In this document: positions 25,610 to 34,204 of the stretch, piece by piece
How positions within the stretch are numbered: position 1 is the stretch's first letter
How the letters are laid out: each line of letters starts with the position of its first letter
Source of the DNA: Flavobacterium humidisoli
Lineage (GTDB): Bacteria > Bacteroidota > Bacteroidia > Flavobacteriales > Flavobacteriaceae
DNA length: 64,000 nucleotides
Assembly (NCBI RefSeq): GCF_023272795.1
Contig: NZ_CP096829.1
Coordinates: 62,001-126,000, forward strand
Direction: 5' to 3'
Notes under the pieces: model-generated
Databases searched by the model: none
What the model was told of the DNA's origin: nothing
Seen by the model: the letters and a program-made list of their open reading frames with translations, nothing else
Position numbers and translations under genes: made by a program

Positions 25610-27289
25610 ATGAGTAATTTAGACAATATATTAAAATCCAGACGAGACACACGACATTTTACAACCGATGAAGTTCCAGACGAAGTAATCCAGAAAGCTT
25701 TACAAGCTGGGCATTGGGCGCCTTCTGTCGGATTGACCGATGCTACTAGATATTTTCTGATTAAGTCAGAAGAGGTTAAAACGTCTATTAAAAAACTCTT
25801 TTTAGATTACAATAAAAAAGCCGAAGAACTAACCGACAATCCTGAACAGAAAGAACTATACAGATCACTAAAACTCGAAGCAATCGAAGAAGCGCCAATC
25901 GGGCTTGTTATTGCTTATGACCGTTCGGTTCTCAATCAGTTTACAATTGGAACAATTGGCAGTAATGAAGCCGTAAAATTCAGTTCGGTTTGTGCTGCGC
26001 AAAACATTTGGCTTTCGCTGACAGAGCAAGGTTACGGAATGGGTTGGGTCTCGATTCTCAATTATTATCAGTTTAAAAAAATCCTTGATTTACCCGAAAA
26101 TATAGAACCTCTGGGATATTTCTGCATCGGAAAACCAGCCACCAATTACAACAATCAGCCCATGCTGCAACAATTGCATTGGAAACAAAAATCGGAAGCG
26201 CCTATCTGTACTGAAATCAAAGAAATTCATCAAATAAATGTTCCAGATTTTGATTGGAAATCAGAAAACGAAATACAAAACAAATCCGATTTCAATACTC
26301 TTTTACAAGAAAAAATAGATTCAAAAACAAAACCTGTTGGTTCTTTAGGAACGTTAGAATCTTTAGCCTTTCAAATGGCAACGGTTTTTGAAACTTTAAA
26401 TCCAAAAATTACAAAACCAAATATTGTCGTTTTTGCAGGAGACCACGGAATTGCAAATCATGGCGTAAGTGATTATCCGCAAGATGTTACACGACAAATG
26501 GTCAATAATTTTCTGGATGGCGGTGCCGCTATAAATGTTTTTTGCAATCAGAATAATATCGAATTGTCAATTGTAGATTCGGGCGTTAATTATGATTTTC
26601 CAACCAATGCAAAATTAATCGATGCAAAAATTGCAAAAGGAACACAGTCTTTTCTGCATGTTCCCGCAATGAGTGAATCTGAAGTCCAATTGTGTTTTGA
26701 AAAAGGAAAATCGATTGTCGAAAATATTGCAAAATCGGGTTCAAACTGTATTGGTTTTGGTGAAATGGGAATTGGAAACACATCAACCGCTTCTATTTTA
26801 ATGAGTCTTTTAACCGGTTTTCCTATTCAAGAATGTATCGGAAAAGGAACTGGAGTTGAAAACGAAAAACTGCTTCAAAAACAAAATCTACTCAAAAAAG
26901 CATTAGACAATTATTCCGGTCAAGCCGAATTAATGTCACAGCTTTCCTATTTCGGCGGTTTTGAGATTCTTCAGATGGCTGGCGGAATGCTGACTGCTTT
27001 TGAAAATAAAATGCTAATCTTGGTTGACGGTTTTATTTGCACTGTTGCGTATTTAATTGCTTTTAAAATAAATCCAAACATCAAACAAAATGCTGTTTTT
27101 TGCCATTGCTCTGCTGAAAAAGCACATTCAGAATTACTAAATTACTTAGAAGCAAAACCTATTTTAAATCTCGATTTACGTCTGGGAGAAGGAACTGGAT
27201 GTGCTGTCGCTTTCCCTATTTTAAAATCGGCTGAAGCTTTTTTAAATGAAATGGCTAGTTTTGAAAGCGCGGGGATAAGTAGGAAATAG
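25610..27289 (+). CDS. cobT: BluB-CobT fusion: DMB synthase + NaMN:DMB phosphoribosyltransferase
   Basis: One 559-residue protein joins two enzymes. Residues 1 to about 195 are BluB, the flavin destructase that turns FMN into 5,6-dimethylbenzimidazole (RRDTRHFTTDEV, HWAPSVGLTDATRYFLI). Residues about 225-559 are CobT, which activates DMB to alpha-ribazole phosphate: KPVGSLGTLESLA, VFAGDHGIANHGVS, MGIGNTSTASILM and LGEGTGCAVAF with the catalytic Glu. A linker of about 30 residues joins them. The fusion could channel DMB directly. A single frame covers both domains without frameshift. Confidence 0.93.
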   Translation: MSNLDNILKSRRDTRHFTTDEVPDEVIQKALQAGHWAPSVGLTDATRYFLIKSEEVKTSIKKLFLDYNKKAEELTDNPEQKELYRSLKLEAIEEAPIGLVIAYDRSVLNQFTIGTIGSNEAVKFSSVCAAQNIWLSLTEQGYGMGWVSILNYYQFKKILDLPENIEPLGYFCIGKPATNYNNQPMLQQLHWKQKSEAPICTEIKEIHQINVPDFDWKSENEIQNKSDFNTLLQEKIDSKTKPVGSLGTLESLAFQMATVFETLNPKITKPNIVVFAGDHGIANHGVSDYPQDVTRQMVNNFLDGGAAINVFCNQNNIELSIVDSGVNYDFPTNAKLIDAKIAKGTQSFLHVPAMSESEVQLCFEKGKSIVENIAKSGSNCIGFGEMGIGNTSTASILMSLLTGFPIQECIGKGTGVENEKLLQKQNLLKKALDNYSGQAELMSQLSYFGGFEILQMAGGMLTAFENKMLILVDGFICTVAYLIAFKINPNIKQNAVFCHCSAEKAHSELLNYLEAKPILNLDLRLGEGTGCAVAFPILKSAEAFLNEMASFESAGISRK

Positions 27290-27344
27290 TAATTATTTTA
27301 ATTTCTAAAAATAATTATGTTTCATTATGATTTATTCTCATTTT

Positions 27345-27446
27345 TGTCATTTCGACGAAGGAGAAATCTCCGTTAGAAGCTCCACAAAGTTAAGCCTCTT
27401 TTAGAATGGAATTACTTGCGAAGATTTCTACTTCGTTGAAATGACA
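27345..27446. mobile_element. MITE-like inverted-repeat element (TGTCATTTCG ends)
   Basis: The 102-bp element has 25-bp terminal inverted repeats with two mismatches: 27345-27369 begins TGTCATTTCGACGAAGGA, and 27422-27446 ends GTTGAAATGACA. The interior has no coding frame. It sits in the 180-bp gap between bluB-cobT and cobS. Related fragments lie at 989-1010 and 40334-40361. No transposase is present and no clear target-site duplication could be fixed by eye. Confidence 0.65.
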
Positions 27447-27469
27447 TACTAAATGAAAACCCACTCTAA

Positions 27470-28267
27470 ATGAAAAAAGAACTACATATTTTCTTCACCT
27501 GTTTAATGTTCTACACTAGAATTCCGTGTCCAAAAAACATTACTCATCATCCAGATTATCTAAATAAAGCCACAAGATATTTCCCATTTATTGGTTGGAT
27601 TGTTGGGAGTATTTCTTTTATAGCTTATTCTCTATTTGCTCAATTTCTTTATACAGAAACAGCTGTTATATTGGCAATTATTACTTCTATATTAACAACC
27701 GGAGCCTTTCACGAAGACGGATTTGCCGATGTTTGTGATGGTTTTGGCGGAGGCTGGACGAAAGAAAAGATCTTAATGATTATGAAAGACAGCGCCATTG
27801 GTGCTTATGGAGCAATCGGATTGGTTTTGCTTTTTTTATTAAAATTCAGATTGCTTTCAGAATCTATTTTGTTATTTCAAGTTTATGATTCGATGGCAGT
27901 TTTTAAAATTTTTCTCTTATTTATTTCTGCTCATTCTTTGAGTCGTCTGGCGGCAATCAGTATTATTTTTACGCACGAATATTCACGTGAAGATGCTTCA
28001 AGCAAAAGTAAACCTATTGCAAAACAATATACTTGGAAAGAAGTTTTTGGCTCATTCTTTTTTGGTTTAATTCCGTTACTTGTATTCTCTTATTTTGATT
28101 GGAGATTTCTCCTGACCATAATCCCTGTTTTTATAACTCGATATTTTTTAGCCCGATATTTTCAGAAATGGATTGACGGTTATACAGGAGATTGTCTTGG
28201 CGCTACACAACAGGTTTGCGAAGTAGTATTTTACCTTAGTATTTTATTTTTATGGAAATTTATCTAG
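27470..28267 (+). CDS. cobS: Adenosylcobinamide-GDP ribazoletransferase (cobalamin synthase)
   Basis: CobS joins AdoCbi-GDP to alpha-ribazole (phosphate) at the membrane, completing the nucleotide loop. The 265-residue protein shows TGAFHEDGFADVCDGFGGG and MKDSAIGAYGAIGLVL, the acidic metal-binding signature, and the later DCLGATQQ motif. Several hydrophobic helices follow. Length fits the family. It overlaps cobC by 16 bases, so the two are translationally coupled. An interspersed element lies 24 bp upstream. Confidence 0.95.
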   Translation: MKKELHIFFTCLMFYTRIPCPKNITHHPDYLNKATRYFPFIGWIVGSISFIAYSLFAQFLYTETAVILAIITSILTTGAFHEDGFADVCDGFGGGWTKEKILMIMKDSAIGAYGAIGLVLLFLLKFRLLSESILLFQVYDSMAVFKIFLLFISAHSLSRLAAISIIFTHEYSREDASSKSKPIAKQYTWKEVFGSFFFGLIPLLVFSYFDWRFLLTIIPVFITRYFLARYFQKWIDGYTGDCLGATQQVCEVVFYLSILFLWKFI

Positions 28268-28785
28268 TCCGTCATACCGAAACAGTATGCGAAAAAGGAA
28301 TCTGTTACGGACAATCAGACGTCGATATTGCAGTACCATTTGATGAAGTTTTCGGCAAAATCATTTCTGAACTTCCTTCTGAAGCAATAATATTTTCTAG
28401 CCCACTTAAGCGCTGTGTTATTTTAGCAAAACATATTCAAGATAACATCAAAACCATTTCTTATCGCGAAGATGAACGTTTAAAAGAAATGAATTTTGGT
28501 GATTGGGAATTGAAAAGCTGGAACGAAATTCCGTCTGAAGAACTCAATCCGTGGATGGAAGATTTTGTAAATATCAAAGTTTCAAATGGAGAATCTTTTG
28601 TAGAATTACATGAAAGAGTTGGTGATTTTTTAGTTAATGAAATTTCAAAAATAAATCAGCCAATTGTTATTGTTGCCCATGCAGGAATTATAAGAAGTAT
28701 TTTGTGTCATCAGAATTCACTTCCATTAAAAGAAGCTTTTAATAATAAAGTTGATTTCGGAGAAGTTATAAAAATCGATTTTTAG
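28252..28785 (+). CDS. cobC: Alpha-ribazole phosphatase (histidine phosphatase family)
   Basis: CobC removes the phosphate from alpha-ribazole-5'-phosphate or from the cobalamin-phosphate product. The phosphoglycerate-mutase-like motif VRHTET (H at about residue 7), IIFSSPLKRC, MNFGDWELKSW and IVVAHAGIIRS hold the catalytic His, Arg and Glu residues. At 177 residues it fits the family. Its start overlaps the end of cobS. It is the last gene of the rightward cob set before the riboswitch. Confidence 0.92.
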   Translation: MEIYLVRHTETVCEKGICYGQSDVDIAVPFDEVFGKIISELPSEAIIFSSPLKRCVILAKHIQDNIKTISYREDERLKEMNFGDWELKSWNEIPSEELNPWMEDFVNIKVSNGESFVELHERVGDFLVNEISKINQPIVIVAHAGIIRSILCHQNSLPLKEAFNNKVDFGEVIKIDF

Positions 28786-28824
28786 TGCAAATTATTTATA
28801 ATTTTCTATCAAATGGAAAAGAAA

Positions 28825-28857
28825 TTTGAATAATCAATATTTTTAACTTTATCTTTG
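28825..28857 (+). promoter_or_regulatory. Promoter of the riboswitch-btuB-btuG transcript
   Basis: TTTG (28825-28828), a 21-bp spacer and TATCTTTG (28850-28857) match the Bacteroidota primary sigma consensus very well. Transcription would begin near 28864, just before the riboswitch. Confidence 0.7.
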
Positions 28858-28865
28858 CAGCAAAT

Positions 28866-29052
28866 TAAGGTTGTGTTTTTGATTTAAAAACACATTAAAA
28901 GGGAATCAAGTAAATACTTGAGCTGTACCCGCAACTGTAAGCTAAGTTCAAAAAAAATGAATGCTTGCTGTAACTACATCACCACTGTCACGCCTTGCGT
29001 GATGGGAAGGTAAACAGCAAGACGCAAGCCAGGAGACCTGCCTTTGTAACAA
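28866..29052 (+). ncRNA. Cobalamin riboswitch
   Basis: This leader carries the cobalamin aptamer landmarks: AGGGAA with a paired helix (TCAAGT/ACTTGA), GCTGTACCCGCAACTGTAAGC, the CACTG and GATGGGAAGG elements, and the B12 box GCCAGGAGACCTGCC (about 29028-29042). Binding of adenosylcobalamin should repress the downstream btuB-btuG pair. A small hairpin (GCTCT 29060-29064 / AGAGC 29073-29077) lies between aptamer and start codon and could be the expression platform. It has no U-run, so translational control is more likely than termination. Confidence 0.92.
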
Positions 29053-29086
29053 TTATCGAGCTCTCGGGAAAAAGAGCGAAGAAATT

Positions 29087-30940
29087 ATGACTATAAAACG
29101 ACTTCTTGCTTTTTGTTCTTTTGTGATGTGCCAGATTATTTCGGCGCAGAGCGATTCTATTACCAGTTTAAAAGAAGTATTGGTTTCAGATAAAAACTTA
29201 AAAAACTACTCGGTTTCGCAATCTGTTTTAAAACTAAATGATTCTATAATCAATAAAAATGAAGCGCTCCTTACCGATTTATTAAACTTTAATTCGACTT
29301 TATATTTTAAAGAATACGGACGCGGAATGCTTTCTACGGTTTCTTTTAGAGGTACGACTTCTTCTCAGACAGCGGTAATCTGGAACGGAATTAATATCAA
29401 TTCCCAAATGAACGGAAGCACCGATTTTAATACCATTTCGGGTTCCGATTATAATTCGATAAGCGTAAAAGCGGGTGGCGGAAGTGTTATTTACGGAAGC
29501 GGTGCTGTTGGAGGAACGGTGCACTTAAATAACGATTTGTTATTTTTTAATCGTTTTGAGAATAATTTAAGACTAGATTACGGCAGTTTTAACACGATTG
29601 GAATTAATTATAAAACTTCTATTTCTAACAAAAAATGGAGTGCTCAAATTGGAATGTCAAAAAATAGCTCGACTAACGATTACAAATACTTAAATCGATA
29701 TACTTGGAGAGGCGAACAGCGATGGAATCAGAATGGACAATATGACATTATTACCTTAAGCGCTAATGCTGGATATAAATTCAACCAAAATCATATTTTA
29801 AAACTATACAGCCAGAGTTCAAACACCGACCGTAACACTTCTTTAATAGTAGAGTCTGAAACCAAAAGTAAATACATAAACGGTTTTAACAGAAACTTAC
29901 TGGAATATGATGGAAGTTTCGGAAAGCTTAAAACCAATTTTAAAACAGCCTATATTTTCGAAAACTATCAATACTTTGAAGATAATTCTTCAAAAAATTA
30001 TACATACGGAAAGACTGAAAACTTAATTACCAAACTCGATGTCGATTATCATGTATTCAAATCTACACATCTTAACGGAATTGTAGATTATAGCAGAACA
30101 AATGGTTACGGAACCAGTTTTGGAAGTCATATTCGCGAAATAAGCTCTGCTTCTTTATTGGTTAGACAAGATATTGGAGACAATTGGAAAAACGAACTCG
30201 GGGTTAGAAAAGAGTTTACGGATAACTATAAATCTCCTGTTTTATTCAATCTCGGATCTTCTTATAAATTCAATGATTGGTACAATTTAAAACTTAATGT
30301 ATCACGAAATTTTAGAATTCCGACCTACAATGATTTGTATTGGGACCAAGGAGGAAATCCTAATTTAAAACCTGAAAACTCTTACCAAGGGGAAATTGGC
30401 AACGTTTTTACATTCAAAAATTGGTCTTGGACACAGAATTTCTACTACATGAAAATTACCGACATGCTGCAATGGGTTCCTGGAGCAAATGGCATTTGGA
30501 CCCCTCAGAATCAAGATAAAGTAAACAGTTACGGAACAGAAACTATGCTGGCTTGGAAAAAAAGTTATGGCAAAAACAGTTTCGCAGCAAATGCTACTTA
30601 TGCTTATACGGTTTCGCAAGATGAAAAAACTAAAAATCAATTGTTTTTTGTGCCGTTTAATAAAGCTACAGGATCTGTCTCCTATTCTAGAAATAAATTA
30701 AGTGCTTATTATCAAATTCTTTATAACGGATTTGTTTACACGAGAGCCGATAATAATCCTGACGAAATTATTAACGATTATACGATTTCAAATATCGGAA
30801 TCGATTATGATCTTAAATTTTTAGATTCTTTCAAAGTAGGTTTTCAAGTTTTAAATCTTTTTAATAAAGATTACGAAAGTCTGGAAAACAGACCAATGCC
30901 AGGTCGCAATTTCAATATGTATATAACCTTAAAATTTTAA
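29087..30940 (+). CDS. btuB: TonB-dependent cobalamin receptor (BtuB-like)
   Basis: This outer-membrane receptor (617 residues) has a signal peptide (residues 1 to about 20, ending ISAQ). A plug domain with VSFRGTTSSQTAVIWNGINI and GGGSVIYGSGAVGG follows. The 22-strand barrel ends in a terminal Phe (MYITLKF). BtuB imports corrinoids by TonB energy. The gene lies directly behind a cobalamin riboswitch and 3 bp before a propeller lipoprotein gene, the BtuB-BtuG arrangement. No N-terminal carboxypeptidase-like domain is present, unlike SusC-type receptors. Confidence 0.93.
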   Translation: MTIKRLLAFCSFVMCQIISAQSDSITSLKEVLVSDKNLKNYSVSQSVLKLNDSIINKNEALLTDLLNFNSTLYFKEYGRGMLSTVSFRGTTSSQTAVIWNGININSQMNGSTDFNTISGSDYNSISVKAGGGSVIYGSGAVGGTVHLNNDLLFFNRFENNLRLDYGSFNTIGINYKTSISNKKWSAQIGMSKNSSTNDYKYLNRYTWRGEQRWNQNGQYDIITLSANAGYKFNQNHILKLYSQSSNTDRNTSLIVESETKSKYINGFNRNLLEYDGSFGKLKTNFKTAYIFENYQYFEDNSSKNYTYGKTENLITKLDVDYHVFKSTHLNGIVDYSRTNGYGTSFGSHIREISSASLLVRQDIGDNWKNELGVRKEFTDNYKSPVLFNLGSSYKFNDWYNLKLNVSRNFRIPTYNDLYWDQGGNPNLKPENSYQGEIGNVFTFKNWSWTQNFYYMKITDMLQWVPGANGIWTPQNQDKVNSYGTETMLAWKKSYGKNSFAANATYAYTVSQDEKTKNQLFFVPFNKATGSVSYSRNKLSAYYQILYNGFVYTRADNNPDEIINDYTISNIGIDYDLKFLDSFKVGFQVLNLFNKDYESLENRPMPGRNFNMYITLKF

Positions 30941-30943
30941 TAT

Positions 30944-31981
30944 ATGAAGTTTAGTAAATTACTTTTAATAGCGTTAAGTATTTCGTTATTCGCTTCTTGT
31001 TCAAGTGATGATGACGATGCCCCAAAAGGTGCTTACGACAATGGTTTTTTCATTTTAAATGAAGGAAGCTCAGATGCAGGAACTGTTTCATTCTCTAGTA
31101 ATGATTTTAGCATATTTACAAAAGATGCTTACAAAGCCGAAAATGGATCTGATGTACTTGGAAAATTTGTTCAGAATATCTTTTTCGAAGGAGACAAAGC
31201 ATATATTATTGCAGGAGGTTCAAATGTAATAAACATCGTAAACCGTTATACTTTCAAATTAATTGCAAAAGTTGACAGTGGCTTGGTTAATCCTAGATAT
31301 GGAGTGATAAAAGACGGAAAAGCTTACGTAACAAATGCAAATTCATACAGCGCTGAAACAGGAAGTACAGACGATTACATTGCGGTAATTAATTTGGCTA
31401 CAAACGTTGTTGAATCTAAAATTGCATTAAACACAACTGGAAATAGAATTATAGAAGAAGGCGGAAAATTATACATCACAGATCCTTTGGGAACTGATAA
31501 ACTTTCTATTTATAACATCGCTTCAAAAACTTTAGAAGCTCCAATAACCATTGGTTACGGTTCAGATTCTATTGAAGAAGAAAACGGAAGCCTTTTTATC
31601 TTACAGCCTTCTTATACAGCAAGCAGTGTAATTTTAAAAGTAAAAATCTCTGACAAATCTGTTTCTAAAATTGAAATTCCGGAATCTCAAGGAGTAGCTG
31701 GATTTTTAGATATTGAAGACAACAAAGTATATTATACAGTTGCAAATTCTGTTTACTCAATTACTACATCAGCAACAGCTGCTGCTACTAGTCCGCTTTT
31801 TACAGCTACTTCAGATCTTGGTTACCTTTACGGTTTTGCAGTAAAAGACAACCGTGTTTTCCTTGCAGATGGCGGAAACTTTAAAGAAGATAGCAAAGCT
31901 TATATTTATAACTTCAGCGGAAGTTTATTAAAAGAATTAACTGTTGGTGTAGGTCCAAACGGATTCTACTTTAACGATTAA
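30944..31981 (+). CDS. BtuG-like surface cobalamin-binding propeller lipoprotein (DUF5074/YncE-like)
   Basis: The 345-residue lipoprotein has its lipobox Cys at 19 (LFASC) followed by SSDDDDA. Such an acidic stretch is a lipoprotein export signal for surface display in this phylum. The rest is repeated beta units (GDKAYIIAGGSNVINIVNRYT, DGKAYVTNANS, GGKLYITDPLG), typical of a beta-propeller. In Bacteroides, BtuG is such a propeller that binds B12 very tightly and passes it to BtuB. The 3-bp distance to the riboswitch-controlled btuB supports that role. A terminator-like hairpin follows. Confidence 0.8.
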   Translation: MKFSKLLLIALSISLFASCSSDDDDAPKGAYDNGFFILNEGSSDAGTVSFSSNDFSIFTKDAYKAENGSDVLGKFVQNIFFEGDKAYIIAGGSNVINIVNRYTFKLIAKVDSGLVNPRYGVIKDGKAYVTNANSYSAETGSTDDYIAVINLATNVVESKIALNTTGNRIIEEGGKLYITDPLGTDKLSIYNIASKTLEAPITIGYGSDSIEEENGSLFILQPSYTASSVILKVKISDKSVSKIEIPESQGVAGFLDIEDNKVYYTVANSVYSITTSATAAATSPLFTATSDLGYLYGFAVKDNRVFLADGGNFKEDSKAYIYNFSGSLLKELTVGVGPNGFYFND

Positions 31982-32015
31982 TTTTTACCATTAGAATTAG
32001 TTTTTGTTTTTTTAT

Positions 32016-32046
32016 GGAAAAGGCTTTCAGTGATGAAAGCCTTTCC
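32016..32046. terminator. Hairpin between convergent btuG-like and S41 genes
   Basis: AAAGGCTTTCA (32019-32029) and TGAAAGCCTTT (32034-32044) form an 11-bp stem with a 4-base loop, extended by GGA/TCC. The T-run lies on the left side only, so the direction of action is uncertain. Confidence 0.55.
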
Positions 32047-32066
32047 TATTTATTACGTGGATTATT

Positions 32067-33527
32067 TTAAAAACTCTTTGGTGGATTTTGAAAATACATT
32101 CCGTGTCTTAATCCGTTTATAATTTTTGAATCTGTCAAATAAGGATGCTCTGGTTCAGAATCGTTTAGAACTCTTCTAGCAGAAGAACCTGTAATTTTTG
32201 AAATAGCCAAATTAAGCAAAGGTTCAGACGTTTCTCCTAAAACACCATAGGTATCCAAATATTCTCTTTGCACATAAGTAGGTTGCAAACCTTGAGTATA
32301 ATCTCCAAAACCTGCAGAATTTGAAATTTTAAAAACTAAAGGTTGCATTGCATATTTATGATTTGGATTAATTCCTTTTTTAGTAAACAAAGTTTCTGAA
32401 TCATAAATCGTATACGAACCAACATTCTTACCTGTCGTAGTTTCTCCAATCTGAACTACATTAATATAAGGTGTTAATCCATTAACAACCAATTCACTGG
32501 CAGATGCTGTACTAGCTGTTGTAATAATATAAACCGTATTTAAGTTTAAGCTATTTAGCGCTTTTCCATCAATATTATTTACAAATCTGTAATTCAAACT
32601 TTCTAAATCATCAGCAGTCATATCTTTCATCCACTTTGTATTAAACTGCGTTTTAGCAAAAATCTGATTGTCAAACTGTCCTGTAATCATACTAGAAAGT
32701 CTAATAGAAGATGTAACAGATCCTCCTCCATTATATCGAAGATCTAAAACTAAGTCTGTTATTCCTTGCGATTTGAATTCGCCAAAAACCTGATTTAATT
32801 TATCGTCATATCCAGGATAAAAACCATTATACATTAAATAACCAATTTTATGGCTTCCAGAAGGAATTACTTTACTGATTAAAATAGGATTTTCTTCTAA
32901 AACAGTTTTTGTCAAGTCAACCGATTTTCCATTCAAAACATAACTGCTTCCATTATAATCCGCCAAGTTTAGCGTATAACTATCCTTATTCAATAATAGT
33001 TCTTGATAATTTGAAACCGTAAGTTTCACACCATTTACACTCGTAAATAAGTCACCACGCTTAATTGCTTTAGTAGAAGCATCAGAATTTGGAATAATAT
33101 ATCGTACAAAACCTACTACATCATTCGATCCTGACGTTACGCGACTCAATCTAAAGTCGACGCCATTATTTTTGGTAACACCGCTTAACTCCTGTTCTAA
33201 AACAGTATAATCTTCAACAATCCAACTGAAACGGTCAATGGCATCGCCGTTTGGATATTTACTTTCTGGTTTGTTCAATAAATCTTCAAACAAATCCTCT
33301 GGATGAGAATATCCTCTTAAAAACTGATTAAAATCTGGCTGCAAATTACGGCCATCAGCTAGATTGGGTACATCGGCCTGCCATAAGTAGACCTCATTCA
33401 ATCCTCTCCAAATAAAATTATTAATCTGTAAGTCTGCTGGAGCTGCAACATCATCCTGATCTTCACAAGACTGTAAAGAAAATGCGAATAAAAAGAGAAG
33501 AAGAATGCTCTTTAAATTTGTTTTCAT
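32067..33527 (-). CDS. S41-family (C-terminal processing peptidase-like) lipoprotein protease
   Basis: The 486-residue protein has a lipoprotein signal with Cys at 21 (FSLQSCEDQDD) and acidic residues after it. This suggests an outer-membrane and perhaps surface location. A PDZ-like region lies at about 150-200 (GDLFTSVNGVKL). The S41 core has DLVLDLRYNGGGSVTSSI, the catalytic Ser region ITTASTASASELVVNGL and IGETTTGKNVGSY. It is divergent from the ECF sigma operon, about 170 bp apart. The substrate is unknown; a role linked to the neighbouring sigma pathway is possible but not shown. Confidence 0.88.
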   Translation of the reverse strand: MKTNLKSILLLFLFAFSLQSCEDQDDVAAPADLQINNFIWRGLNEVYLWQADVPNLADGRNLQPDFNQFLRGYSHPEDLFEDLLNKPESKYPNGDAIDRFSWIVEDYTVLEQELSGVTKNNGVDFRLSRVTSGSNDVVGFVRYIIPNSDASTKAIKRGDLFTSVNGVKLTVSNYQELLLNKDSYTLNLADYNGSSYVLNGKSVDLTKTVLEENPILISKVIPSGSHKIGYLMYNGFYPGYDDKLNQVFGEFKSQGITDLVLDLRYNGGGSVTSSIRLSSMITGQFDNQIFAKTQFNTKWMKDMTADDLESLNYRFVNNIDGKALNSLNLNTVYIITTASTASASELVVNGLTPYINVVQIGETTTGKNVGSYTIYDSETLFTKKGINPNHKYAMQPLVFKISNSAGFGDYTQGLQPTYVQREYLDTYGVLGETSEPLLNLAISKITGSSARRVLNDSEPEHPYLTDSKIINGLRHGMYFQNPPKSF

Positions 33528-33635
33528 ATCGTGTAGGTTATCTATATTCTGAATAAACGTAAAAGTAGTATCTTTAGTTTTAGCTTTATCCTTAAAGCAG
33601 TATTTTTTTTACATAATTTTTTTTCTTTTTTGCTG

Positions 33636-33660
33636 TAACAAATATAATTGTGTCTCGTCT
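33636..33660 (+). promoter_or_regulatory. Candidate ECF-type (autoregulatory) promoter
   Basis: TAACA (33636-33640), a 15-bp spacer and CGTCT (33656-33660) match the general -35 AAC / -10 CGTC pattern of ECF sigma promoters. The site is 35 bp before the sigma gene, where self-activation would be expected. Confidence 0.5.
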
Positions 33661-33694
33661 TGAATATATAAGCTAACGATTAACCATCAGATTA

Positions 33695-34204
33695 ATGAAC
33701 CAAGTTGTATTTATAGAATTAATAAATCCTTTTAAAGACAAAGTTTTTCGTCTGGCAAAAAGATTGCTTACTAGCACTGAAGAAGCAGAAGATGCAACTC
33801 AGGAAGTAATGGTGAAATTATGGAACAAAAAAGACAATCTGCAAAGCTATAATAGCGTAGAAGCATTGGCAATGACCATGACCAAAAATTATTGTCTCGA
33901 TCAGCTAAAATCTAAAAGAGCTAGCAATCTGCAAATTGTTCACAACAACTTTACCGATCGGCAGCCGCAATTGGATAAAAAACTGGAGGATCAAGACAGT
34001 TTAGAATGGGTCGAAAAAATTATAAATGAGATGCCCGAACAAATGCAATTATTAATTCAGCTACGAGATGTGGAGCAATATGAATTTGAAGAAATAGCCA
34101 AAATCGTAAATATGAACGAAACAGCAATACGAGTGGCACTTTCGAGAGCGAGAAAAAAAATTAGAGAATCAATGACAAATACACACCTTTATGGAACTAA
34201 ATAA
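33695..34204 (+). CDS. RNA polymerase ECF sigma factor
   Basis: The 169-residue protein shows region 2 (INPFKDKVFRLAKRLLTSTEEAEDATQEVMVKLW, about 10-43) and region 4 (MPEQMQLLIQLRDVEQYEFEEIAKIV, about 112-137) with a helix-turn-helix (AIRVALSRARKKIRES). Its 3' end overlaps the next gene by 14 bases, the usual coupling to an anti-sigma gene. The gene heads a four-gene unit with two DUF4252 proteins. A matching ECF promoter lies just upstream. Confidence 0.92.
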   Translation: MNQVVFIELINPFKDKVFRLAKRLLTSTEEAEDATQEVMVKLWNKKDNLQSYNSVEALAMTMTKNYCLDQLKSKRASNLQIVHNNFTDRQPQLDKKLEDQDSLEWVEKIINEMPEQMQLLIQLRDVEQYEFEEIAKIVNMNETAIRVALSRARKKIRESMTNTHLYGTK

